DNA from: Niabella agricola
GTDB taxonomy: Bacteria; Bacteroidota; Bacteroidia; Chitinophagales; Chitinophagaceae
Reading direction: 5' to 3'
Assembly (NCBI RefSeq): GCF_021538615.1
Contig: NZ_JAJHIZ010000003.1
Location: 1,364,001 to 1,428,000 of the forward strand
DNA: 64,000 nucleotides
The translations under genes and the position numbers were made by a program. Below the pieces are notes generated by a model. That model was not told the origin of the DNA. It made no database searches and was given only the letters and a program-made list of their open reading frames with translations. Shown piece after piece: positions 38,725 to 47,634 of the stretch (position 1 is the stretch's first letter; every line of letters begins with the position of its first letter).

Positions 38725-39882
38725 ATGAATCGCATTCAATATATAGCCGCCTTCGCAATGGGCATGCAACTAATCACCGGTTGCGCTAAACAGGATTATA
38801 AGGGCAAGGAGTTTTACAAGCAGGAAGCCTACATTATTGCGTCCGAATCCACCTCCGCCACCGAAAGGGACATCAGCAACCTGCCGGCGCACTCGTTCGT
38901 TGACACCATCAAATACAAAGACCTCCAGTACAATTCGGACACCATCAGGGCGAAGGGCACATTTGTGGCCCAGGTAAAGTTCAAAGTAGGAATAGGCGGA
39001 TCCCTGCCCGCTGCCGAAGACATGAAGATCGTGGTAGGCTTTGATTCAAGCGAACTTACAGATTACAATATCCTGAAAAATACAGGTAAGTATATCCCCG
39101 GGCCTTCCCTCTATACCACCAATATCCCTTACAATAACCAGGAGCAGGGGTTCGTGGTGAATATTCCCAAAGGGACTTCGTCTTCCTCCCTTATTTTCAG
39201 CGTGCCGCTTAAAAGGGACAGTGTTGCAAAATATGACAGCTTCGCGTTTCCGCTGAAAATATTGCGTGCAGACAAAGTGCCGCTGAGCAGGCAATTCACT
39301 TCATTCCTTATTGCCGGGCTATTGGTAGATACCGGCATTGTGGTGAACTGGCAGGGCTTCCCTATACCCAAACTACCCAGGGGCACTTATTATTCGGTAA
39401 TGGTGGCCGGGAATGCATCAGAAAACAGCAATGATGGCATTCTGCGCACGCATAAGTATATTACGCCATTGGATACAGCCGACAACCCTGCGCTGAATGA
39501 CAAGTATATGATCTGGGGCACCGCCGCCTGGAGTTTTGATTATTATGGATTTCACAGTGTTGGCTGGATGTATAACAAACTAACCCTGCTCGATAAGGAC
39601 TTTGGCCTTTACCAGCTGGACCCGATCCTGCCGGGGAACAACGACTTCCCCTATTATACGTTTCAATACGCTACCGAGCAGAAATCGAGCTATGACAATT
39701 TTTACGACCCCCGGTTGAAACAACTCACGATCCACTATAAAAATGTGATAGGGAACGACTATACGGATGTGCTTACTTTCGTTAGCCCCGACTTTACCCT
39801 GCAGCCTTCTGCCTACTGGGCCTCCCCGCAAAGCTGGGAGCAGGTACGGGCCAGAGGATACAAATACTGGCTGCCCTTATAA
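38725..39882 (+). CDS. Surface lipoprotein with DUF1735/DUF4361-like domains
   Basis: 385 residues. Lipobox LITGC at 16-20. The first part (about 70-190, PLKRDSVAKYDSFAFPLKIL) resembles DUF1735; the C-terminal part (GWMYNKLTLLDKDFGLYQLD ... YTDVLTFVSPDFTLQPSA) resembles DUF4361. Genes like this follow susCD in many polysaccharide loci, and the product is presumably an extra surface glycan-binding protein. 18 bp after SusD. Confidence 0.75.
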   Translation: MNRIQYIAAFAMGMQLITGCAKQDYKGKEFYKQEAYIIASESTSATERDISNLPAHSFVDTIKYKDLQYNSDTIRAKGTFVAQVKFKVGIGGSLPAAEDMKIVVGFDSSELTDYNILKNTGKYIPGPSLYTTNIPYNNQEQGFVVNIPKGTSSSSLIFSVPLKRDSVAKYDSFAFPLKILRADKVPLSRQFTSFLIAGLLVDTGIVVNWQGFPIPKLPRGTYYSVMVAGNASENSNDGILRTHKYITPLDTADNPALNDKYMIWGTAAWSFDYYGFHSVGWMYNKLTLLDKDFGLYQLDPILPGNNDFPYYTFQYATEQKSSYDNFYDPRLKQLTIHYKNVIGNDYTDVLTFVSPDFTLQPSAYWASPQSWEQVRARGYKYWLPL

Positions 39883-39936
39883 AGCATTGTTTAAAATTTA
39901 TTCCGATCTTACAAACGGTTTAAACGCACAAAAAAT

Positions 39937-42636
39937 ATGACCCTTCGCCATTCATCGCGCCGGCAATTTATAAAACAAACGGGATTAGCTGGTTCCGGCT
40001 TCCTGCTGCTCACCCCCTTTTCGTGGGCAAAGCGACCGCTCGCTCCCGCCACGCCGCTTCATAATATTCCTGCAGAAAAAAATCTCGACCCGAAATGGGT
40101 ACGGTCCCTCTATGAGAGAGGCCGGCCGGGCACCTACTACAAAAGCAGGAACGAATTAAAATACATCGGCATGCCCGCCGGCGGCCTGCATGCGGGAACG
40201 GTTTACCTGGGTGGCGACGGGCGTTTGTGGTTATGGGGCATTTATAATGATGACCGCGAAGGCGTGGATCCCAAGACCGTCCTCTGGAATGACGGCACCA
40301 GGGAAGTACCTGTGCGCAACCGCGATGGAGCCAACTATGTGGAACCAACCATTGCCGATAATAAACGCGTGCTGGCACAAGGCTTTGCCGTAATGGTTAA
40401 AACGGGCAAGGACACACTGATCAAGGAACTAAAGGAAGGCGACTGGGAGGAGATCCGGTTTGAAGCTACCTATCCGGTAGCTACCATTCACTACAGCGAT
40501 CCCGGCTTTCCGTTAGCCGTCGTTGTAAAAGCGGGGGGCATTTTTATCCCGCTGGATGCGGAAAACTCATCGCTGCCCTGCACCATCTATTCCATACAGC
40601 TTAAAAACAACACCCATCAGCGCCTGCAGGCCTACGTTACGGGATGGCTGGAGAATGGCGCCCAAAAAATAACCGCCAAAGACGGGGAAGGCAGGAAAGA
40701 AAACACGGTGATCAGGGACGAAAGATCGGTCAGCATCTATTCGGTATTTAAGGCAGAACAGGAAGACGTCCGCCGCCGGCGCGATGCGGGCAGCACCTGC
40801 CTCACTTATATTGGTACGGATGCCACCGCCAATACCAATGCCCATCCCTGGACACTTACAACCGCATTGTTTGCAAAAACAAATGAACGTCCATCCACAG
40901 GCGACGCAACAGAAAAACTGGTAGGCAGCATTACCACATTGAGCGCAATTGAACCCGGTAAAACAGCGGAACTGAATTTTGTGATCAGCTGGCATTTTAA
41001 TCATCCCCTCCAAAAGCTTAACAAGCTAAAAGAGGTAAGCAGCGGCAATGGCTATTATTTTGGCGCAAAATATAAAAATGCCGCCGAAGTGAGCGCTTAT
41101 GTTGCGGCACATTTTAAACAACTCCATTCTCAAACCCTTTTATGGCACCAGACCTGGTATGACTCCACCCTGCCCTGGTGGTTCCTGGAAAGAACACTTT
41201 TGAATACCGGCACGCTGGCCACGGCCAATACCTATCGTTTTGCCAATGGCCGTTTCTGGGCCTGGGAAGGCGTTAACGCCTGCGAGGGCACATGTACCCA
41301 TGTGTGGCAATATGCGCAGGCCATGGGCCGGCTGTTTCCGGAATTGGAAAGAGACGCACGGCAACGTACCGACCTTGGCATTGCTATGAGCGCCGACGGC
41401 GGCATTATTTTCCGGGCAGAATATGAAGGCCGGCCGGCTATCGACGGGCAGGCAGGCACTATTCTGCGTATCTATCGTGAACACCAAATGAGCAAGGATG
41501 ACAGCTTCTTAAAAAACAATTGGGAGCAGATCAGGAAGGCCACCCGCTTTATGCTGGCGCAGGATAAAAACGGTGATGGCCTTACGGATACGCCTATGGA
41601 AAACACCCTGGATGCCGTGTGGGAAGGAGAAATCGCCTGGATCGCCGGCCTCTGTATTGCAGCCGCGAAAGCCGCACAGCGGATGGCCGAAGAAATGAAT
41701 GACCAGGCCTTTGCAGCCCTCTGCAGCGATTATGTGCAAAAGGGCTGCCGCAATATGGAACAGCATTTATTTAACGGCGAATATTTCATACACCGGCCGG
41801 ATCCCGTACAGGGAAGAAAAAAACTGGGCTCCTATAATACCTGCCATATCGACCAGGTCTACGGGCAAAGCTGGGCCTTTCAGGCAGGATTGGGAAGACT
41901 TTGGGATCAGCACAAAACGCTGTCGGCCCTCCGGGCGCTCTGGAAATATAATTTCGCCCCGGATGTGGGACCCTATATCCAAACGCATACAGGTGGCCGC
42001 CCCTATGCCCTGGCGGGCGAGGGCGGCATGATCATGAATACCAACCCCAAAAACGAACCGCGACCCTACGGCGACAATGTTACCTGGCAACTGGGTTATT
42101 TTCATGAGTGCATGAGCGGCTTTGAGCACCAGGTGGCCAGTCATATGATGGCAGAGGGAATGACGGACGAGGCGCTGGTGCTTACCCGGGCTATTCACGA
42201 CCGCTACCATGCAGCCAAAAGAAATCCTTTTAATGAAATTGAATGCAGCGATCATTACGCCCGGGCCATGGCCAGCTATGGCACATTCATTACCGCTTGC
42301 GGTTTCGAGTACCACGGGCCACATGGCTATATCCGGTTTGCACCCAAGTGGAATGCTGCAAACTTCAAGGCACCCTTTACCGCTGCAGAAGGCTGGGGTC
42401 GTTATGAGCAATCTGCAAAAGGGGAAAAATGCATACATACCATAACGGTTAGCTATGGGAAGATCGTCCTGCGCACCCTGTCTTTTGCAAATACAACCGG
42501 AAAAACCGTGGCAGTAACTGCAGGCAATAAAAACATTCCTGCGAAACTAAGCAGAAACAAAACCGACGTAATCATCGAACTGCAAGATACAGCCACTATT
42601 GCCTCCGGGCAATCGCTGATCATCAGCATTACTTAA
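39937..42636 (+). CDS. GH116-like glycoside hydrolase with Tat signal
   Basis: 899 residues. The N-terminus has a twin-arginine signal (SRRQFIKQTGLAGSGFLLL), so it is exported folded. A beta-sandwich N-domain and an (alpha/alpha)6 catalytic domain follow, as in GBA2-like family GH116. Aligned by eye with GBA2/TxGH116, WEGVNACEG puts Glu444 at the likely nucleophile and NTLDAVWEG puts Asp559 at the acid/base. CTHVWQYAQAMGRLFPELE is the nearby helix. Characterised members cleave beta-glucosides, beta-xylosides or glucosylceramide; the substrate here is unknown. It is the only glycosidase in this locus. Confidence 0.8.
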   Translation: MTLRHSSRRQFIKQTGLAGSGFLLLTPFSWAKRPLAPATPLHNIPAEKNLDPKWVRSLYERGRPGTYYKSRNELKYIGMPAGGLHAGTVYLGGDGRLWLWGIYNDDREGVDPKTVLWNDGTREVPVRNRDGANYVEPTIADNKRVLAQGFAVMVKTGKDTLIKELKEGDWEEIRFEATYPVATIHYSDPGFPLAVVVKAGGIFIPLDAENSSLPCTIYSIQLKNNTHQRLQAYVTGWLENGAQKITAKDGEGRKENTVIRDERSVSIYSVFKAEQEDVRRRRDAGSTCLTYIGTDATANTNAHPWTLTTALFAKTNERPSTGDATEKLVGSITTLSAIEPGKTAELNFVISWHFNHPLQKLNKLKEVSSGNGYYFGAKYKNAAEVSAYVAAHFKQLHSQTLLWHQTWYDSTLPWWFLERTLLNTGTLATANTYRFANGRFWAWEGVNACEGTCTHVWQYAQAMGRLFPELERDARQRTDLGIAMSADGGIIFRAEYEGRPAIDGQAGTILRIYREHQMSKDDSFLKNNWEQIRKATRFMLAQDKNGDGLTDTPMENTLDAVWEGEIAWIAGLCIAAAKAAQRMAEEMNDQAFAALCSDYVQKGCRNMEQHLFNGEYFIHRPDPVQGRKKLGSYNTCHIDQVYGQSWAFQAGLGRLWDQHKTLSALRALWKYNFAPDVGPYIQTHTGGRPYALAGEGGMIMNTNPKNEPRPYGDNVTWQLGYFHECMSGFEHQVASHMMAEGMTDEALVLTRAIHDRYHAAKRNPFNEIECSDHYARAMASYGTFITACGFEYHGPHGYIRFAPKWNAANFKAPFTAAEGWGRYEQSAKGEKCIHTITVSYGKIVLRTLSFANTTGKTVAVTAGNKNIPAKLSRNKTDVIIELQDTATIASGQSLIISIT

Positions 42637-42661
42637 AACCCCGGAAATAAAAGCAACAGTA

Positions 42662-43243
42662 ATGAAACGATTTCGAACTCCCGCTGCAGTGATAGCGATC
42701 ACATTTTGTTTTGTGGCCTGCCGGCAACCCGAAGCACCGGCGGCGGGCCCGCACAAGGCAGTTTCCGGCTGGCGACAGCAACTGAAGGCAAGCCTTCCTC
42801 TGCTGGGCCATCGCAACTGGATCATCATTGCCGACCAGGCCTATCCTCAGCTGAACGCCGGCGGCATAGAAGTAATCCAGACCAACGAAAAGTTATTGCC
42901 GGTATTGCAACAGGTACTACAGCAGGTAAATGCGTCTGCCCACGTGCGGCCCATTATTTACCGCGACCGTGAGCTGCAATTCATTACCGAGAACCAGGCA
43001 TCTGGAGTAACAAGATTCCTGCAGGCATCCGGCGCCCTTTTCGGGAACGGGCTGGTGCAAACCATTTTGCATGACTCCATTTTTAAAAAGATGGATGATG
43101 CCTCACGGCTGTTTAAAATATTAGTACTGAAAACCACAGAAACCATCCCCTATTCATCAGTGTTTCTTCAGTTGGACTGCGCCTATTGGGATGCAGATCG
43201 CGAAAAAGAACTGCGTGCTAATATGGAAAACAAGCAACCCTAG
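42662..43243 (+). CDS. Exported lipoprotein resembling RbsD/FucU sugar mutarotases
   Basis: 193 residues. Signal with lipobox FVAC (Cys20). The mature part opens LKASLPLLGHRNWIIIADQA, which lines up with the RbsD/FucU active-site block (MGHxDxIVIxDAxxP), keeping His50 and Asp58. The end, FKILVLKTTETIPYSSVFLQ, matches the strand pair that closes RbsD/FucU (AIVITGE...YGNILL). Known relatives are cytosolic decameric pyranase/mutarotases acting on ribose or fucose; an exported lipid-anchored version next to a glycosidase is unusual. 25 bp after the GH116-like gene. Homology is by eye and the activity is inferred. Confidence 0.6.
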   Translation: MKRFRTPAAVIAITFCFVACRQPEAPAAGPHKAVSGWRQQLKASLPLLGHRNWIIIADQAYPQLNAGGIEVIQTNEKLLPVLQQVLQQVNASAHVRPIIYRDRELQFITENQASGVTRFLQASGALFGNGLVQTILHDSIFKKMDDASRLFKILVLKTTETIPYSSVFLQLDCAYWDADREKELRANMENKQP

Positions 43244-43422
43244 ACGGATGCTGATAAAAACCATATGGAAGTAAGATGCTTAAAATGCGAACGGTCATTT
43301 AGCGCACTATTTCTGCTTCTTTAGGAGCGGGTGCGCCAAATGCTATATTCAATCGGAGGCTTGGTAATTTAAAATTGTACTCAAAAGCTATTCAAAAAAA
43401 CGTATCCGGGCCCATACTAAAA

Positions 43423-43451
43423 GCCGGCCGGCTAAACCGGTGTCGGCCGGG
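43423..43451. other. GC-rich hairpin between converging genes
   Basis: CCGGCC and GGCCGG arms with further partial pairing lie between the RbsD-like gene (plus) and the FadR-type regulator (minus). It could end either transcript, but neither side has a clear T-tract. Confidence 0.35.
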
Positions 43452-43496
43452 AAATTCAGGAGTTGTTATAAAGCAGCCATATAATGCGGGCAGCGT

Positions 43497-44201
43497 TCAC
43501 CTGGCTGTTGCAAGATTCAGCCGAATGAAATGATTTTCCAGATGGTTGCGCATGCCATTCCGAAATTCTTCGGGTGTTCCTTTTTCAAGAATACTGATCA
43601 GCTGTTTATGGGAAACAAATTTTTTTGGATTCAAAACCGGGGCAAACAGAGAGCTTTTTTCAACATAGTCGAATATCGGCAACAGCAATTTCTGAAACTT
43701 CATCAATGTTTCATTCCGGCTGATCTGGTATAATTTCCCGTGAAATGCGATTTCATAGGAAGCCTCAAACATATGATTTCGGGTAGCGGCCGGTTCATTT
43801 TTTACAATCTGTTTTAATTCCTTTATATCATCCTCCGTAAGGTACCTGAATAGCAGGTCTGCCATCCCAATTTCAAGCACCAGCCTTATTTCAAAGATCT
43901 CCTTTAATGTATCATTGCTCAGAATATAGGGATTCATACTTTTTGCCAGCGTACCAAAAATATCCGGATTGGTAATCACTGCTCCTTTTTTCTTCCGGCT
44001 TTCAATCAGACCCATTAAACGGAGCCGCATTAGCGCTTCTCTTATAACCGTTCGGCTAACCCCCAATGCAGTAGACAGTTCCAATTCAGTAGGGATGCTG
44101 TCGCCCACCTTCAATTTGCGTTGATGCAATAATTCTATCAGACTGGCTTCTACCTTGTCTACAAGGCTCCTGTTTTCGATTGCGGTAAATATTCGTTCCA
44201 T
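43497..44201 (-). CDS. FadR-subfamily GntR transcriptional regulator
   Basis: 234 residues from the ATG at 44199-44201. The frame extends 25 codons upstream without a better start. The winged helix is at about 10-75 (GDSIPTELELSTALGVSRTV, IREALMRLRLMGLIE). An all-helical FCD-type effector domain follows (about 95-225) with EIRLVLEIGMADLL. Members usually repress sugar-acid or related catabolic genes and are released by a pathway metabolite. It is divergent from the sialic acid locus, and a palindrome with the subfamily's GT-N3-AC core lies in between, so it is the likely local repressor. Confidence 0.9.
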   Translation of the reverse strand: MERIFTAIENRSLVDKVEASLIELLHQRKLKVGDSIPTELELSTALGVSRTVIREALMRLRLMGLIESRKKKGAVITNPDIFGTLAKSMNPYILSNDTLKEIFEIRLVLEIGMADLLFRYLTEDDIKELKQIVKNEPAATRNHMFEASYEIAFHGKLYQISRNETLMKFQKLLLPIFDYVEKSSLFAPVLNPKKFVSHKQLISILEKGTPEEFRNGMRNHLENHFIRLNLATAR

Positions 44202-44263
44202 GTTATTCAATAATGACGTAAAGTAAATTAAATAAGCGCAGAACCGGATAAAAATTAAAAAAA

Positions 44264-44294
44264 TTTGGCGATTCAAAAATTGCCCTTACCTTTA
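44264..44294 (+). promoter_or_regulatory. Promoter of the sialic acid locus
   Basis: TTTG (44264-44267), 19 bp, TACCTTTA (44287-44294). The -33 is perfect and the -7 box differs only in its last base. Predicted start near 44300, inside the palindrome described next, and 34 nt ahead of susC. Confidence 0.65.
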
Positions 44295-44310
44295 TTATGT
44301 TATACATAAT
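44294..44310. promoter_or_regulatory. Probable FadR-type operator
   Basis: ATTATGT-TAT-ACATAAT is a perfect 17-bp palindrome whose core GT-N3-AC is the half-site pattern of the FadR branch of GntR regulators. It abuts the -7 box and covers the predicted start, so bound repressor would block initiation of susC. The regulator gene begins 93 bp away on the other strand. Confidence 0.7.
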
Positions 44311-44333
44311 ACTAAAACGATAAATTGTCGATT

Positions 44334-47300
44334 ATGCAGAAACTCTGCTCTAAAGGATGCTTGCTGATTCTGGCTGTTTTATTTGCGCTGCCGGGATTTT
44401 CCCAGGTCAAAACGATTACCGGTGTGATCCGCGATGAAGCCACCGGAGCCGCCTTAGCCGGCGCAACCATTACCATTAAAGGGAAAACCACTACGGCTAT
44501 TGCAGGTAACGAAGGCGCCTTCTCCATTAATGCCGGCGCGGGCGATGTGCTTCTAATTTCCTATACCGGCTATTCAACAAAGGAAATAACGGTAACCAAA
44601 GCAACGGACATGACAATACCGCTTGTTGCTGCCACCTCCAGCCTGGATGACGTGGTCGTTGTCGGTTACGGCACCCAAAAGAAATCCAAGATCACCGGGT
44701 CGGTAAGCAAGCTGGATCCACGGGTGCTGGAAACAGGAGTCCGGTCCAATCCTGCATCGGCACTGGCGGGCACCATCCCCGGATTACGTGTGCAGCAGAC
44801 TTCCGGACGTCCGGGCGCAGTACCGAATATTGTGCTCCGGGGCGGAACCAACTATAACGGATCGGGTTCGCCGCTGGTCGTCGTGGACGGCTTTCTCCGG
44901 TCGGGCTTCAGTGAAATTAACCAGGACGATATTGCGTCCATCGAGGTGTTGAAAGATGCATCAGCCACCGCTATTTACGGAGCCCGGGCGAACAACGGAG
45001 TGATCCTGATTACTACAAAACAAGGCAAATCGGGTCAATCCAGCATCACTGTAAATGCAAAAGTGGGCATCAATAAATTGAACCTGCCCTTCACCTATTT
45101 AAATGCAAAAGATTATTTGTATTGGTCCAGGCTGGCAGTAAAAACCTCCGGTTCTTATGACGCCTCCCGGCTATCACAACTCACAAACTCAGGGCCTTTT
45201 GGCACGGGCAATAAATTTCTAGATGCCAACAATAATGTGATAGATGGAAATATGAACACTCTGGGCGTTTGGAGCACCATGATCCTGGATAACACCAACC
45301 GCCACAAATTGAACGACGGCTGGCAGACCATGATGGATCCGGTAAACGGAAAAGATACGTTGATTTTCTACGATTTTAATTATCAAAAATATGCGTTACG
45401 ACCCCGGTCCTTAACGCAGGACTATAATGTTTCCATGTCTGGAGGAAATGAAAAAGGACAGTACTATGCAAGCATTGGTTCATACAACGAGCAGGGGTTG
45501 CCGATTCACACATTTTATAAAAGATTTACCTTTCTCTTTAACAGCAAGTATAAGATTAAGCCGTGGCTATCCGCTACATCCAGCCTGAACTTTGCAGATG
45601 CCAAGTGGCGCGACCCGGTCACCAACTCCGAAGGCAACTATCTTTCCCGCTCGCTGGGCGCTCCGCCCACGATGCGTGGCTGGAATGAAAACGGGGATCT
45701 GCTGGTGGGCCGGGATTTTGGCGATGGGAATCCGGCGGTCAATGATGACAAATTTATCCGCCGTAATAACACCGATAAATTCACCATGATCCAAAGTGTC
45801 AAGATTGATTTCCTGACCAATCTGTCGCTGACAGCTTCCGGCAATTTCTTTTACAACGAGGGATATTATGAGAGCTTTAATAAAGATTATCTTCAAAGCC
45901 CCGGCAACTATAACCGGACGAGAAACTCCTCTGCATCCTTTGGCAGGGATCTGAGCCAGACTTACAACGGCGTTTTGAACTATTATACGAAACTCGGAAA
46001 TAAGCATAATATAGACGTTATGGCCGGGTCTGAGTATTACGACATCTATTCCACGGGTTTAGCAGCCTCCGGTTCGCAGGCAGCATCCGATGACTTCATG
46101 GCATTGCAATATGTTAAAAGAGATAAAGATGTACAGCCTTCGGTTAGTTCCTCTCACACCCGGCAACGTATTTTGTCATTTCTTGGCCGGGTTAACTATG
46201 ACTACGATTCCCGATATTTACTTACGCTTTCGGTACGAAGGGATGGCTATTCTAAATTGATCAATAACCGGTGGGGTACTTTTCCAGGCATTTCGGCCGG
46301 CTGGAATGTACATAAAGAAAAGTTCTTTCACTCCGGTGTAATAAACAATCTGAAACTTAAAGCAAGCTGGGGACAAAACGGGAATGTTAGCGACATCAGC
46401 GCCTATGGCCTGCAGGGTGGATACAACACTACGCGGTACAACTCTGCCGCCGGTTACCTGTTCGCTTCTCCTCCCTTTCCTGATCTGTTATGGGAACGGT
46501 CGTCCACCTATGAATATGGCGTTGAGGCCACACTTCTAAATAAGGTGGATATTATCGCTTCGTATTACAACAGAAAAACCAGCGACAAAATTTCGTCGTT
46601 CTCACTACCGGCCACCTCCGGAGTGACATCGTTAACTACCAATAACGGTAGTATGCAGAATAAGGGCGTTGAAGTTGCAGTAAATTACCGGGCCGTAAGG
46701 AGCAATGACTGGCAGGTGGATCTCTCTGCAAACGTTGCCTATAATGCAAACAAGATTCTCAAACTTCCTGATAACGGATTGGAAAATAACCGGCAGGGAG
46801 GGTTTCAGGTATATGATCCCCAATCCGGGAAACTGATCTGGGTGGGTGGGCTCCAGGAAGGGCAGGATCCGAATATAGCATACGCCTACGAGGTATCCGA
46901 TCTGTACAGAAACCAGGCCCAATTAGAAGCCGACGGAAACAGGGTTGACCTGAACGGCGCAAAGGTATTATTGGGAACAGGCAAATACAATGCCCTTTCA
47001 GCAGCAGACCAGGGCAAATATTACCCGATAGCGCTTGGGGACGTTCAATGGCGCGATATCGACAGAAATGATACGATTGACTACCGCGACCGGGTATATA
47101 TGGGCAGAACGGTTCCCCGCTGGACGGGTGGCTTCAGCGCCTTTGCACGGTGGAAGAACCTGTCGCTGAGTGCACGGTTTGATTATGCATTGGGCTTTGT
47201 AAATTATGATGGTCCCAGGGCATGGTTTATGGGCAATGCCCAGGGTACGTTTAACACCATTACGGATGTATACGATACCTGGACTCCGGAAAATGTAAAT

Positions 47301-47615
47301 GCCAAATACCCCACGTATTACTGGGCAGATCAATTGTTCAAAAACAACGTGCTCAGGGAGTCCAGTATGTTTTATCATAAAGGCGATTACCTGGCTTTCC
47401 GCGAATTAAACATTGCCTATGCCCTCCCGGTTAACTGGGTACATTCCATCAAAGGACAGGCTGTTAATTTTTCATTAACCGTTCAGAACCTGGGATACCT
47501 GAGTAAATCAACGACGTATTCTCCGGAATCAGGAAGTATTCCCAACACTGCAGCAGGCAGCGGTGGATATCCATTACCGCGCGTATTTATTTTAGGGGCA
47601 CAACTGACATTTTAA
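44334..47615 (+). CDS. SusC/RagA TonB-dependent receptor of the sialic acid locus
   Basis: 1093 residues from the ATG at 44334; a TTG at 44325 is in frame but less likely. Signal peptide cut near GFSQ, a carboxypeptidase-like domain (about 26-105), the plug with VVVVGYGTQKKSKITGSV and SPLVVVDGFLRSG, then the barrel. No STN domain, in contrast to the receptor of the first locus, consistent with control by a repressor and two-component system rather than a sigma factor. It should import sialylated glycans or free sialic acid across the outer membrane. Confidence 0.95.
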   Translation: MQKLCSKGCLLILAVLFALPGFSQVKTITGVIRDEATGAALAGATITIKGKTTTAIAGNEGAFSINAGAGDVLLISYTGYSTKEITVTKATDMTIPLVAATSSLDDVVVVGYGTQKKSKITGSVSKLDPRVLETGVRSNPASALAGTIPGLRVQQTSGRPGAVPNIVLRGGTNYNGSGSPLVVVDGFLRSGFSEINQDDIASIEVLKDASATAIYGARANNGVILITTKQGKSGQSSITVNAKVGINKLNLPFTYLNAKDYLYWSRLAVKTSGSYDASRLSQLTNSGPFGTGNKFLDANNNVIDGNMNTLGVWSTMILDNTNRHKLNDGWQTMMDPVNGKDTLIFYDFNYQKYALRPRSLTQDYNVSMSGGNEKGQYYASIGSYNEQGLPIHTFYKRFTFLFNSKYKIKPWLSATSSLNFADAKWRDPVTNSEGNYLSRSLGAPPTMRGWNENGDLLVGRDFGDGNPAVNDDKFIRRNNTDKFTMIQSVKIDFLTNLSLTASGNFFYNEGYYESFNKDYLQSPGNYNRTRNSSASFGRDLSQTYNGVLNYYTKLGNKHNIDVMAGSEYYDIYSTGLAASGSQAASDDFMALQYVKRDKDVQPSVSSSHTRQRILSFLGRVNYDYDSRYLLTLSVRRDGYSKLINNRWGTFPGISAGWNVHKEKFFHSGVINNLKLKASWGQNGNVSDISAYGLQGGYNTTRYNSAAGYLFASPPFPDLLWERSSTYEYGVEATLLNKVDIIASYYNRKTSDKISSFSLPATSGVTSLTTNNGSMQNKGVEVAVNYRAVRSNDWQVDLSANVAYNANKILKLPDNGLENNRQGGFQVYDPQSGKLIWVGGLQEGQDPNIAYAYEVSDLYRNQAQLEADGNRVDLNGAKVLLGTGKYNALSAADQGKYYPIALGDVQWRDIDRNDTIDYRDRVYMGRTVPRWTGGFSAFARWKNLSLSARFDYALGFVNYDGPRAWFMGNAQGTFNTITDVYDTWTPENVNAKYPTYYWADQLFKNNVLRESSMFYHKGDYLAFRELNIAYALPVNWVHSIKGQAVNFSLTVQNLGYLSKSTTYSPESGSIPNTAAGSGGYPLPRVFILGAQLTF

Positions 47616-47634
47616 TTACTTCAACAACAACGCA

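Noticed and set aside
40010..42445. Idea that the GH116-like enzyme has lost its nucleophile because THVWQYAQ lacks a Glu
   Set aside because: Aligning the longer block places the nucleophile in WEGVN (Glu444), which is present; the YAQ position is a helix residue.
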